A stretch of DNA of 64,000 nucleotides from Alitta virens (GCA_932294295.1 OW028579.1:34173250-34237249); one strand, 5' to 3'; counted from the stretch's first letter, positions 36,801-47,887 are shown. Notes: generated by a model not told the origin, from the sequence alone. Made by a program: numbers and translations.

Positions 36801-39517
36801 ATGCATAAAATCAGTGGCTATACAAATGTACAAAATAAAGAGTAAAACGGCCCCCACATACTTACAGGAACTTTTTTCTGATAGGGAAGATCTCTACAAT
36901 CTGAGGACAAATGACACTTTTCATATTCCCCATTTCCAAACAATGACATATGGCAAAAAAAGTTTTCGGTATTATGGAAGTCAATTGTGGATGCATATAC
37001 CAAGTAACATCAGAAGCAAAGTATCACTCAGTAGCTTCAAATCCGCTGTGACTAGCTGGCTGTATTCTCAAAATAATACAAATATATATTTTTTATAAAT
37101 GTAGATGTGACAGACTAATCTTGTCAAAATTTCTGCATTGAAATATTTAAGAATCATTTGTGCAATCTTTATTTCCTCTAAGGTGCTGAATTGTACGATG
37201 GAGTGCTTTATATGTGTGCTATTATTATTATTATATATATACTATATTGTAGAATAGACTTGTTCTATAGATTAATTCTATACTTATACTTTCCGTGATT
37301 TAAAACGACTTTAAATAAAATTTTACTACTACTACTACTAAGTTAAGGCTATCCAAGGAAATCATTAGAAATATGAACTCCATAAACTCGCATTTATTTG
37401 GAATAAACTCCATAAACTCGCATTTGTTTGGAAAGTGTTGGTGCTAAGTTAAGGCTATCCAAGGAAATCATTAGAAATATGAACTCCATAAACTCGCATT
37501 TATTTGAAATAAACACCATAAACTCACATTTGTTTGGAAAGGGTTCATGCCAATTAAGGCCATCCAAGGAAATTCTCCTGGCCTGGCTGGGATTCCATTG
37601 AGAATTCTGGCATCCAAGTCTTCTGCTTTTGCATAGACTTTCAATATCTTTGCCAGTAGTGTTTCTAGATTTGTTGACTTCTTTGATTTTTGGTTCATGT
37701 ACTTGTTTATTCCACAGCTTGCTTCATTGATATCTTGCAAAAAATAAATTAATGATAATTTGTCATATATTACTTGCAATGAAAATCTTATTATGATGGA
37801 TTTTTTAAAATGTTTAGCTTGCAACTAAAAAATAGGCAATAGATTTTAATTCATAGCTTGCAACAAACAAAAATACGGTAGTATTTTTCATTGACAGATT
37901 GTAATAAGCATATATACACATTTTCATTGATAGGTTGCAACAAACCAAAAATAAATTTTTACTTATATTAGCAACAAACAGACAGATAATTGATTTGTAG
38001 TTTGCAACAAACAGACAAAATATTATTATTTATAACTTGTCGGAACAAATAGACAATCGATTTTCATTGATAGATTACAAACAAACGTGATAATGGTAGA
38101 GATTTAAAAATACTTTTGGCACACTCCCAATATTGAATTTATTAATATATGACAATTGGTCTCATTTAATAGACATGCAGAATATTTTCTATGCCACTGT
38201 AGATAAGTCCCTTTATGTTCTACCAAAATAACTATAGATATAGTGGAAAGAAAATAACTTATAAGGGTAATGCAGGGATACCTTACTTTCATGGGTATTA
38301 TCGTCTGTCTCATGGAAGACTGATCTTATTCAAATTAGACCAGTTTTGAATTCATATCTCATTCTGACTATTTATTCCTCATGTTCAATTCTGAACTGTC
38401 AAATTCCTGGTAGAAATAGGCCTATGTTAAAGTTGTGAAAATTGCTGTAAATAACTTATTGTCTGAGTTATTTATGTTAAGTTGTCAAAGCATTGTGGAA
38501 ACAAGCAATTGAGTGTAAATGCTAAGATAAATTAGTTTGAATTGGCTTAGTGCTGCGCGGATATTTTCACTATTGGTAGTACCAAACCATTAAAGGAAGA
38601 CTGTACTAAATTGATTTTGGACAGATAACTCTGTCTGAAGTACACTTTTCTATTAGAAAACCTGAAAACAGACCATACCCTAGCTGTTTAGGCACAGTCT
38701 TCCATAAATATAATACATGGAAATCACGAAAGAGTTGTTTGTGCTGTACTGATAGTATCCATGGTGAGACCGTATTACACAGAAAAATACTTTAACATCA
38801 GAGTATCAAAATAAAGAGGAAGGCTATATTGAAAAATATAGCTTATTTCTCTCTGATACACTACAAAATTTATATCACTATACTCTGCTTGAAGTGATTT
38901 GATGGATTCCAAAAATGCTTTGATTTTTCTGTGAAATATCGAGGATTTGGTGTTTGAGAGAAGTGAAAACAAAATAAGCTCTCCTGAAAATTGCAAATTT
39001 CACTTCGGCACAGTCTTCCATGAGATAGACGTTATGTACACTCCAATGACGTAATCAAACAATGATGTCATATTAAGATGACGTCATTAAACAATGATTT
39101 GGGCGCAGTTACTGATAGCTCCCTCTATTGGTAAATATAGTAGCCCATTAGCCCCATGGGACTGGCTTGCAAGGCAGTCTGTTTGGGCTAGCTCCAATAC
39201 ATACCTCTTACGTTGTTGTGAAGACTTTCAGTTTTCTTATTCCTTGTTGCAAGAGCCTGAAGGAGTCTTTCAATGGTATCTGATTAATTGTTGACAAAAA
39301 ATTCTTTGGTCAAAAGTAACAAAATTTCAAGCGTAGATCTAACCTTTTTACTGTACTACCTTGCATACATAGTGAAATCTGACAAAAAAAAGAACCATCA
39401 TTTGATTTATATACACGTAGCTAGGAATCCTATTCGAATGAAAAATTCTTTACCTGGTTTTGCTAAGGCCGTGCTGGTGATTATGGCCATGTACAGCAGT
39501 AGACCGATTGGACGCAT
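27859..39517 (-). CDS. Secreted trypsin-like serine protease (S1) with glycine-rich tail, 7 coding exons
   Basis: Exons, 5' to 3' on the minus strand: 39517-39454, 37733-37528, 31424-31357, 29968-29823, 29498-29349, 28748-28606, 28272-27859. All are GT-AG with matching phases; 396 aa. Residues 1-19 are a signal peptide (MRPIGLLLYMAIITSTALA). A propeptide with C28 precedes the activation site R64|ILNG. The catalytic triad is complete: H106 (VTAAHC), D168 (NDIALI), S262 (GDSGGP). D256, six residues before the serine, corresponds to trypsin D189 and predicts cleavage after Lys/Arg; SYG and PGVYT follow the usual order. After QWIEDNI (about 310) comes a tail not typical of the family: SGGG, five-fold (G)GYGGGT repeats, an acidic Asp/Asn/Glu stretch, and a hydrophobic amphipathic-looking end (TNTFYGVLKQLLKVLN). 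The 21-bp DNA repeat behind GGYGGGT is nearly exact, so repeat number may vary. Intron 2 (6.1 kb) contains the 106-bp array and nested LINEs. The substrate is unknown. Confidence 0.95.
27965..28055 (-). repeat. 21-bp coding minisatellite in the protease tail
   Basis: The minus-strand unit GGAGGTTATGG[A/G]GGAGGTACT encodes GGYGGGT and occurs about five times in tandem with third-base differences. Confidence 0.9.
30123..30778. mobile_element. ~650-bp TIR element, copy 1 (PIF/Harbinger-like MITE)
   Basis: The left end is AGCTCCGTTCACACTGTCAT and the right end, inverted, is AGGGGCATTCACACTGTCAC. It is flanked by TTA on both sides. The interior shares CGAGTGACCACAGATGTCC and CGCTCGGCAGACG with copies at 59521 and 63144. 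A different repeat (related to 4424-4516) is embedded at about 30470-30660. No transposase frame is seen. Confidence 0.8.
30960..31210 (-). mobile_element. SINE-1 copy, minus strand, diverged
   Basis: Shows the complement of CTCAGTGTCGATCGA, ACCCAATTACCCAATAGGTG and TGCCTCTGACACCTGGTCA, as in the clearer minus copy at 40985-41195. It has internal duplication around GCATCACCAA. Confidence 0.55.
31426..33860. other. Protease intron 2, distal part; no gene recognised
   Basis: AT-rich unique DNA. A 13-bp inverted repeat, ATGACAAGGGGAA (32074-32086) / TTCCCCTTGTCAT (32275-32287), may mark a decayed element. TAGCCAG/CTGGCTA motifs recur at 31490-31530 and 31790-31815. No conserved coding exon was found on either strand. 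Confidence 0.5.
33870..34414 (-). repeat. 106-bp tandem array derived from the protease exon 2/intron 2 junction (left block)
   Basis: TAAGGCTATCCAAGG recurs at 33991, 34097, 34203 and 34309, exactly 106 bp apart, with a diverged unit from 33886. On the minus strand each unit reads ATTTCCTTGGATAGCCTTAA ... CTTTCCAAACAAAT|GTGAGT, matching the last ~45 bases of exon 2 (ATTTCCTTGGATGGCCTTAA ... CCTTTCCAAACAAAT) plus its splice donor and the first ~55 intron bases. Each unit also has an internal ~30-bp half duplication. The copies carry stops in the exon frame, so they are not functional exons. Confidence 0.9.
34415..37343 (+). mobile_element. Non-LTR retrotransposon, 5' truncated and inactive, inserted in the 106-bp array
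   Basis: The plus strand encodes an RT: a broken start (in-frame stops near 34597 and 34750), then an open stretch 34771-35619 with NYRSVNLL, AIDLSKAFDCMSHGLL, GIPQGSILGPLLFNIFINDF and YNYADDTTLSY, and after an inner insertion the C-terminal part 36592-37098 (NSYIGSNFNYCPLVWMF, ALRFVEN, FRYYGSQLWMHIPSNIR). This order is typical of CR1/Jockey-superfamily LINEs; the endonuclease part is missing. The 3' end is AAATAAAATTTTACTACT..., an (ACT)n tail. CTAAGT flanks both sides (34409-34414 and 37338-37343), a short target-site duplication. It is dead because of stops, truncation and the inner insertion. Confidence 0.9.
35610..36582 (-). mobile_element. Second LINE fragment nested inside the first, opposite strand
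   Basis: The minus strand is open from 36581 to 35910. Residues include NYWIRLERAPDD, NWFSKVCHVLNN, LRTYKLFKTDCRIEPYLEL, IARFRTSSHSLKIETGRHH and a CCHC-type motif C-x2-C-x9-H-x4-C (ICEKC ... IHCLIVC). This is the C-terminal region found after the RT domain in many invertebrate LINE-like ORF2 proteins; the RT itself is absent, so the copy is 5' truncated. Its 3' end carries AATAAA and a (TA)n tail at 35610-35618. ACACTAT is found at both junctions (35603-35609; 36585-36591). The frame of the host RT does not rejoin across it, so the host had, or gained, a small indel. Confidence 0.85.
37338..37527 (-). repeat. 106-bp exon-derived tandem array (right block, next to the true exon)
   Basis: TAAGGCTATCC starts at 37344 and 37450; the next in register, at 37555, is the real exon 2 copy. 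The spacing stays 105-106 bp across the LINE insertion once its 2929 bp are removed, which ties the two blocks into one array anchored on the functional exon. Confidence 0.9.
37740..38100. repeat. Degenerate tandem repeat around TTGCAACAAACAGACA
   Basis: Five to six units of roughly 35-70 bp containing (A)GCTTGCAACAAACA and TTTTCATTGATAG, in protease intron 1. Period and identity are irregular. Confidence 0.6.
38305..39025. repeat. Inverted repeat pair TCTCATGGAAGACTG, ~700 bp apart
   Basis: CTGTCTCATGGAAGACTGAT near 38308 and its complement CACAGTCTTCCATGAGATAG near 39008. A nested pair GGAAGACTGT (about 38594) / ACAGTCTTCC (about 38692) shares the core. Possibly a decayed TIR element; no coding content. 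Confidence 0.5.
39080..39150. mobile_element. Partial copy of the 15055-15228 MITE
   Basis: GACGTCATTAAACAATGATT, then GCGCAGTTACTGATAGCTCC, then CTATTGGTAAATATAGTAGC, ending CCCATTA. This matches the right arm of the 15-kb element. Confidence 0.7.
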
Positions 39518-39850
39518 GGTGCTGTATGAATATATATCATTTTATATTACCATGGATGGAAATTAATTAGATTGCTTTCTCAGTTAACTTCTTAAAGTTT
39601 CACCATTGTTGTCCCGAGTTTATTTTCGTGAAATTTTGTATTAATATGTAATGGTGTGTGTAGATTCTAATCTAATATTTTTAAAAAGTTAAATAAAAAG
39701 TTACTTTGCAAATATGTATGCATTGCACAACTTGTTCTTTTGTTCTCTTAGATACATACTTTTTCATAAATTTGACAAATGTAGAGCTTTTGGCTTTTGT
39801 ACTAGATAAAAGTGCACATTATTTATTTCTCACAATGTTTTCTTCAATAT

Positions 39851-40071
39851 AGCATTCCAAATTGGGCCAGCGTCGTTTCTATATCAGCCACCCTTGGTAC
39901 AACATCGTTTCAACATCACCGACATCGCACCGACGTAGATAAACATTTTCTTCCCAGATAGCATTCCAAATCGGGCCAGTGTTGTTTCTATATCGGCCAC
40001 CGTTGGTACAACATCGTTTCAACATCACTGACATCGCGCCAACGTAGATACAATTTGGAATGCTATCTGGG
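39851..40071. mobile_element. Short MITE with CCCAGATAGCATTCCAAAT ends, tandem partial + full copy
   Basis: The full copy 39953-40071 has perfect 19-bp ends CCCAGATAGCATTCCAAAT / ATTTGGAATGCTATCTGGG. Immediately left, 39851-39945 repeats its interior (TCGTTTCTATATCAGCCACC, GGTACAACATCGTTTCAACA). A third copy lies at 47332-47440. Confidence 0.85.
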
Positions 40072-40984
40072 TTACAAGCCCATATATCCCCTCAAGGCTT
40101 TCATTTATATTTAGAGGTAAAAGAGAATTACTCACCCTAATGCAAAGTTATGAAGTGCTTCTCATAAGCTGCTTCTTGTTGAAGTACTACGTAGGCTATT
40201 TTGTGCTTAACTTATAACACTGTTTTGCTTCAGTGCATTGGAGCATAAGCACACTGACATTTCGTGGAATTCGGATAAAATTCTTCTTCATGCTTTATGA
40301 TTATACACTTCAATTCCATTCAATTAAAAAATTTTTATTAACGTGACTTGCATATCATAAAAGATATTTTTTGTTTTGTTAAAGAAAACAGTAATCATTA
40401 TGCCTGGCCTATCAGGCCTATAAGTCACTATACATGTATTAATAAAAAAAATATCATCTCTCTAGTACACCTGTATAGTTATGGAACAAGTGTCATCCAA
40501 AATGGTTACACTGACAAGTTACAACATTGCTGAAAAGATGGCTGATGATTGATCTGGGATAAAACTATATTTGTTATGGATTAAATGATTGAAATTTGTT
40601 ACACTGAGTATCTAGATATAAAAAGATTCTTACAAGTTACAGTAATTTGAATTTACTTTTTAATAAAAATAAGACCGTAATGCACACCCTTAGAATATTC
40701 AGGTCAAACATTTGCAACATAAATTATCATACCACAACAACTATGAAAAATGTTTCTTTTCACCCCGTTTCTTGGAACTGGATAAAATTGTTTTGCATTA
40801 TGATGGTTGACTGAGTCCAAGACCTGGTGGTGGGCAGAATAGGGCTTTATGTCCTATATTTCTGGTCTGTTGAACTTAAAAATCTCATTCATTTGGTTTA
40901 AGCATATTTCATTCATTCATTTGTATTTTTTTAACCAAGGTGATAGATATAATGTAAAATGTTGAATATCTCAATGCCGCTAAT

Positions 40985-41195
40985 TTGAACATATGCCAGC
41001 TTATAGGCCTATGACCAGCTGCCAGAGGCAGAAATAATGAGTTAATAAGACTGGAGTCAGGTTACACATTTACCCAATGGGTGAGGTCTTTTACTTGCTT
41101 CAGCATAAACACTGAGTATAATGAACATCCCAGCTGAAATGTAGATCAGGGAGAGTGCTTGGGCTTGCGATTGTACCCAGGACCTTCAGCAAGTG
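40985..41195 (-). mobile_element. SINE-1 copy, minus strand
   Basis: The minus strand shows GAAGGTCCTGGGTACAATCG, then CAGCTGGGATGTTCATTATA, then CTGAAGCAAGTAAAAGACCT, CACCCATTGGGTAAATGTGT and a TCTGCCTCTGGCAGCTGGTC end. The A box is missing or degraded. Confidence 0.75.
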
Positions 41196-41207
41196 TAGAT
41201 ACAGGAA

Positions 41208-41320
41208 GTCTGTAATTTGTAGATACACGTAGTCTGTAATTTGTAGATACACGTAGTCTGTAATTTGTGGATACACGTAGTCTGTAATTTGTGGATACAC
41301 GTAGTCTGTAATTTGTATGT
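41208..41320. repeat. 24-bp tandem repeat, ~4.5 copies
   Basis: The unit is AGTCTGTAATTTGT[A/G]GATAC plus ACGT, nearly perfect. Being a multiple of 3 it is open in several frames, which gives an artefactual repeat peptide. Confidence 0.95.
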
Positions 41321-41424
41321 CCCTGCAAGCATGTTTGTGTGGAAAGTATGACCAAGAAAGCATTGACTTTATTCAGATAACTACATAGATCTTTGATAGA
41401 GCACTGTTATCAAAATAATACTTA

Positions 41425-41690
41425 AGCTGGGTGGGCCATTGGGTGACCAGCTTCTCGGATGGTCGTGGGTTCGAAACCCAGTCTGGGTACAATTCATGAG
41501 ACTTTCAATTTATGGTGCCTTGTATGAAGTGGCTGTGCTGTGAAAACAGAAAGATCCCACAGACGGGTAAATGTGTGAGATTACATCCCCTCTCATCTCA
41601 TTAATTAACCCTGATGAGTGGGCAGTACTACCCTTATTGGGCTGCACCACAAGTTTAATTGTTCATCAGGTTTAAATTGCAGATATGGCT
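41425..41690 (+). mobile_element. tRNA-derived SINE (SINE-1)
   Basis: The head is GGGCCATTGGGTGACCAGC with a perfect B box GGTTCGAAACC. The body shares AGATCCCACAGACGGGTAAA, CTCATCTCATTAATTAACCC and the GGGCTGCAC end with the 13.4-kb copy. It lies a few hundred bases from the opposite-strand copy. Confidence 0.85.
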
Positions 41691-43032
41691 GAGTGACCTT
41701 GGAAGATCAATGAAATCTGCTAGTATAGGTCTTCTTTCTAAAGCCTTGGTATTTGCTTTGATAATAATTTTCATTGATATGCATCACAATTACTGAAATA
41801 AATGTCTGATATTGAAAGGTCCCATGCAAGTTGTAAGTGTAAAAATAAATTAGTCATCCAAATTGACCTTACACATTTTTGTTAAATATTTATTAATTAT
41901 TTTTAATGTTTTGTTTGTTTTTGTAAAAAAATTTAAAATTTGTGTATAACAGTTATTGCATAGGCATTTGCATGTGTTGAGATATACACTATTAAAAAGT
42001 TTATTTTGTTTTAATAATTGCTTTTCCCTGGGTGGACAATTACTTGGTCCTTAAGATAGTTGTCCTTGGCTCATCAGTTTGAGAGGGCGATCTTCAAATG
42101 ATGATTTTAGATTCCACGCTCAAATATCCAAAGATGCAAAAGATAACACATGGAACAGACACACTTGCAATTGCTGCTATCTATTGACTGAAACTTTATG
42201 TAAATAAATTATACAAAAACAAACATGGTGGCTCTCTTCACAGCATTTTTACCAGAAACATCAAACGACCTATAAGCATAAAGCGAGTACAGTATTAATC
42301 GCTACTGAAAACAGTTATTTAATTTAAAGGACAGCTTTCAAATACATACAGGTAACAAAATCTATAAAAGTAAATTGAATGATTATAAGCATTACAATAA
42401 ATGAATAAAATGGTATTTAGAAACAGCTTGTAAAGTAAGCACAGGTTATTGATTTAAGAAACATGATTGAAAAGAAATGCATATAAATTGGATTATAAGC
42501 CTTGGGCAAAGTCAAAATGCTTGTAAAAGTAATACAGAAATGAAACATGATAAATTGATACACACTCGGGCTATATTTACTGATATATAAACAGTATACA
42601 TTAAATTCTCTGTAAATATATAAATGCAAATAAATATGGTTTTACCCTTTTCACAATGAGCGTGGTTCGTTAAGTCCATGCAGTATTTATAGCATGTCCT
42701 GTGATAGACATCATTGATTCAGTGACAAAGGTAACTTTGTTACACATCATTTGGATGAACTCGTAAATAAGCAGAACAAGCACAGTATTTACTATTTTTA
42801 TTTTGTAGGTAAGATATTTTAAATTTAATATATCGCTAAATATGTTCAATACCTACACTGATGGGAGAAATTTTACACTTTCCTATCTTATATAACGCAA
42901 TAGAATCTCTCTCGGTGGCCCCATGTTAGCGAAAACTCAAGTTTTCTTAGTGGGGTCTCCCACCATAATGTAAAATTGTTGTTATTATAATGCTCATTTT
43001 CATGTAAAAATTGCAAATAAATGTATCTGAAT
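41691..43032. other. Intergenic stretch; no gene recognised
   Basis: AT-rich DNA between the protease 5' end and the FN2 gene 3' end. A minus-strand AATAAA near 42796 could serve the FN2 gene. No repeat family or exon was recognised. Confidence 0.5.
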
Positions 43033-46000
43033 CTAAATATAGGAAAAACACAATGTCATCCAAAAATGTATGCCTAATATTATCAAGGTCAACCTGCTGC
43101 TAGGAAATAATGCATTTGTTTTGGAAAAACCCTCCGAAGATTTCTGAGGTTCCGCTTCAATATAACCTGCAAAATAAAACCTATTTTAGGATGCTCTAGA
43201 TATAATACAAATGTTGCTCTTAATTGTGAGGTAGTATTAATTTATGTTAAAATCAAAATAGCAAAAGTGTATCCAAGATACTTCTTGTATCTTAAGCCGG
43301 CAAAACACTATGTGATTTTGTTGGCCAATTCCGTGTCGGGCGACGAAATCACACTAGTGTGCATAGACCCGCCGACGCAATTTGCTAGAAAAATCGGCGT
43401 CGCAAGGAGTCTGGCATGTCAAAGAAAATCGGCCAACCAACACCATCCAGGCCCCCCTCCATTCCTCCCCTCCTAGCCTGACAGCAGAGCCTTTATAATG
43501 AAGATTTTAATTTAAAATGTCAATTATTGATTGATTTTGTAACATTTTGTGTAATAGTCTACAATGCAACCAAAAAGTAGCAACAATATGCAATGTAAAA
43601 GAAATAGTGGCCCAGACATAAACGATGTCTGAAAACTTTTGCAGGAACTGCACTTGACTTGACCTTTTACAATGTTTCACCTGCATTTCTTATATTTATT
43701 AATAAGCAGTTTTCCACTAACCCTTTGAAATGATGTTTCCTGCATAACTATTCTTATCTTTTCACTGAAGCCGGAAGTTTACTCGGCCTATATGATGAAA
43801 TGTTTGTGTCTGACACTGTCTGACTATTGAGGCCATGCAGCAGTCTTTATATTTTTTCGTGGGATTATTTGTGCACACGGTTTTACAGCCTTCCTTCCTA
43901 CCGAAATATATTTTTGACAGACAAATAATGTGTGTGCACACTATTACTAACCTTGACATGCTGCTATTCTTTCAAAATCATCATTTCTAAAAAGTTTTAT
44001 GTTATTACTAAATGACTTGTTCATCGCCATTAAAAACCTGATTACTCATTTTCAATGATGTGAAATGGTGAACCTGGCTGGTAGCCAAGCCCCTACCTGG
44101 TAATCAGATTTCATTATGACAAGGGCACAGGTCAAATGCCCCCCTCTCCAAAAAAAACCCAAAAAAACAAGGATTACTGTCACAATGTAGACAATAAATA
44201 CACAACATGGTAGTGCATGCCAAATGTAGGTTACATACATCATGTCATTCATTAGTTAGTGTTATTGTTTAACGCCTCATCAGCACCTGAGTGGGCTATG
44301 TAGAGGCTCTCTAGGGTAAGATTGATTATCTATAGTTGGTAGTAGAAACCAGAAGCATGTAAAAAATCAATGATTGTCTGCGTTGGATAGCTGGAGCAGC
44401 TTGTGCAATGCGCACTGTCCTGTTTTAGCCACTGGGGATAGACGACTTCACCCCAAGTGTTTCCACCCTCGCCGCGTGGAGGCCCAGGACCTTCGAGGGC
44501 CTCATGTCATTCATAAGCATGAAAATATTTTGATATTAATTATAATCAGGAGTCTATGTAAACTATATGAAAACAGTGAAAATTAAGCATTAACTTCCAA
44601 ACACTCTTAACATAAGTGTATAGTACTTAGCTGAAAGACACATTGCTGCCCCCCCCCCCCTCCCCTGTAGTTATTGTTTAGGTATATTGCACTGCACATA
44701 CTATAAAGGTCACTCCCTTCTTTTTTTCTGATCATAGGCCTAATATATTATAATATCAAAACATGTCTATTTTGTAGGTAATTATCGTCCATGCTGTTTT
44801 GGTATAATGTTTTTTGTGGTTGTGTAACTAGCAAAAAACTGCATCTTTCTATCATTTCTAAATGAAGTTCTGCTAGATATTTTCCACTATATGACTGAAC
44901 TGATATCCTTCTGTAAATGTGTAATTATTATTAGTAAATATGAGAATGGCATGTGACCTTGAAAGTCAAATGCAAACGCTTGCAAAAATTTCCAGACATT
45001 GTTACTCGGTAGATTCAGTAAAATAAAATGTTACAAAACCTGTCAATCACGGACATAATATGCCTATTAACCAATCAAATTAAAAGAGAAAATTGGTAAT
45101 GCCCCGCCCACTCAACACATTAGCCAATGAAGTGTATAATCCACTCAACAATTTTTTTTTACCGGTAAAACCAAGTGTTAGATGTAGTGTGGTCTATAAG
45201 CTAGAGATCCAACTGTATAATGCTGGCACAATGCCAAAAAACTCAGCCAGAGTGAAGGCATATTGCATATGCAGCAAACATTTTGTGCAATATATGGTAA
45301 TATACCCACGATATTATGTAATAATACTTTAAATGTTTATAATGGTATGGAATGAAAACCAGCGACATCTATCTAGCTATCTAGCTAGCTATCTATCTAT
45401 CTATCTAAATATATCTATCTCTATCTACCTTTCTACCTATCTATCTGTCTATGCCCACAGTAATGTCTTTTGTTTATGTAATGTACTAACTGTATTGAAC
45501 TACTACATACTGTGTACAAGTAAAAACTCTTCATCTATCTATCGGGTAATTGTGGTGTTGAATGGTTGCATGGCAGTCAAACTAGTTAAGAGCTAGCCCC
45601 CTGCCTGTCAATCACTTTGCAGTGCGAAATATAACCATATAACAGCTAAAATATGTTGTGAGCTGAGTATCGCGCATCATTTTAAGTGAAACAACCACCT
45701 CACTACTAAAACTGCCTCACTATTAAGACCACATCTCTGTTAAGACCCCTTCGTTAACAAAACCACCTGACTAGTACAACCGGATTGAAGTCCAAACAAA
45801 ATACGTCATAGATCTATCTGATTTTTCTTTCAGCAGAAATTAAAACTGCATCTTCCAGCAGAAATTTAAAAACTGCATATTTGTATCATTTCAAGAAGTC
45901 GATTTTTGCTATTTCTCACTTTTTGACTGAACTGATATCTTCCAGGTTTACATATCACTGATAATATAGGCCCATGAGAAAGGCAAGTTATAGGTCTCGA

Positions 46001-47845
46001 ATACCAGTGCACACAACGTCTGGGTCATAATTTTTATGTTATGTTTTTTCAATAGTCAGACAAAGCGTCAGTATAACAAGAAAGTGTCCTTTCTATGCTG
46101 AGGCAGGTAAAAGACCCCACCCATGACATGAATGTGTAAAATCTTGCAGGCTCCCACGCCTTATTATCTCGTCATTACATCTGCCTCGGACCACTGGTCA
46201 TATAAGCCAGGTAAGCTTCAGGTTCAGTAGCATTGGGACATTGAAAGATTAGCAATAGTTATACACAAAACATTAATGGGGAGAAAAAGTAACAAGAGCC
46301 TACAGAGTCCGCTTATCTTATGTCTAATATTATCTGGATATTGTATGTTAAAATAAACTGTTTCGAAACTGTGACCCTCAGGTAAGTGCTGTGCAACACT
46401 AGTTTAGGGCAGGCCCCATGACACGGATAACAAAGTTGTGGCCAAGAGTGTTGCAGTGCTCTCTCACACTAGCACTACCAGCTATACTACTACTGCACAA
46501 CAAAGCACTTGCATGAAATATAATTGTTGTTAATTATCCTCATGCCATATCATATATAGATAGATAGATAGATATAGATAGATAGATAGCTGGATAGAGT
46601 GTGCAAGAGAGAGATAGCTAGATAGACAGATAGATAGAAAGATTTTACTTAGTTCTGTCATTGCCTATAAAGTACTTTAAACCTTAAACCTGTTATCAGT
46701 ATTTCATAGAACTTTATGGATCTAACTGTCTCAAATAAAAATCATGTAATTTTGGAAATTGACAGTCTCCAATTTATTAAAAATGGGCACAAGTAGCAGG
46801 TGGTCCAAAGAATGGGTTTTGTACAATTTAAACCTAGGACTGTTTGCCAGTGTAACCACTCTTCTGCTAGACACTGAACACACACAAAATCGGCTGGAAA
46901 AATTGTGTAATGTGAGAGGTCATGTGACTGCAACAGATCGTTGCAAAAAATCGGCAGCCCCTGATCGGCCAACAAAATCGCATAGTGTGAGCCCGGCTTT
47001 ACGAAAATCCCAATGGGAAGAAAAAGTACCACTAGATGCCACTAACACTGTAGCAGATAAGTATTGGTTGATGACGCCATCTATTCTGTGACGTCATCCA
47101 TGTAACAATGTGTAGTTATGTCATCTTATAATTATTGTCTTTTCATGAACTAAGGTCGTAGGGCCCCTTGTAGGCTCTGTTACTTTTTCTCCCCAATACA
47201 GACTAATAATGTTCAGTTATGGAAACTTCTTTGAACATGTTCACACCTGATAAATTTATATATCATGATCAATGACCAATAACAGGTGATATGAAATTAC
47301 TACTAGTTTTAGTCACAGTAATTAGGCGTGTCCCAGATAGCATTCCAAATCGGATCAGCGTCGTTTCTATATCAGCCGTCGTTGGTACAACATCGCCGAT
47401 ATCTTGCCAATGTTTATATGATTTGGAAGGCTATCAGGGGTTGGCCTAAGCTTTGTACATGGTTCTAAGTATAATATTTGTAAATACAACCAACCTGCAA
47501 CATTTCTCTTTTCTCGGGGACTTCGAGTTGGGACGGTTGTGCATGGAGTGTCTACAAAAAAAGGATATAGCTACATTTCAAGATAAAAGTTACAAATCTA
47601 TATAAAAATGCATAAAGGATTTTAATAACAGAGCTTTATATGACATGGTGACTGATTATCACACCAATGCTTTTCGTATTTTTGTAAACAACTGCACAAT
47701 TTGTAGAGGAAACATTTTGTTCAATTGTTATCAAAACTGCCTAGAAAACTTTCATGTAATGCCACTTTAGCAAAAAAAATACTTCATTAATTGATGATCT
47801 TATAAAACATTTTGACTACTGTATTTACCATTGGTTGTCAGACAT

Positions 47846-47887
<42 letters not shown>

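Larger units (their letters stand above)
43295..46998. mobile_element. Possible 3.7-kb TIR element in the last intron of the FN2 gene
   Basis: The left end AGCCGGCAAAACACTATGTG + ATTTTGTTGGCC and the right end, inverted, AGCCGGGCTCACACTATGCG + ATTTTGTTGGCC match. TTA flanks both sides (43292-43294; 46999-47001). The interior has no transposase frame and holds a SINE-2 copy and a SINE-1 fragment. It could instead be two separate decayed short copies facing each other. Confidence 0.5.

Noticed and set aside
41425..41510. tRNA gene (perfect B box GGTTCGAAACC)
   Set aside because: No complete acceptor stem or anticodon arm could be paired, and the sequence continues into the SINE-1 body shared with other copies. 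The heads at 13443 and 48668 were rejected for the same reason.
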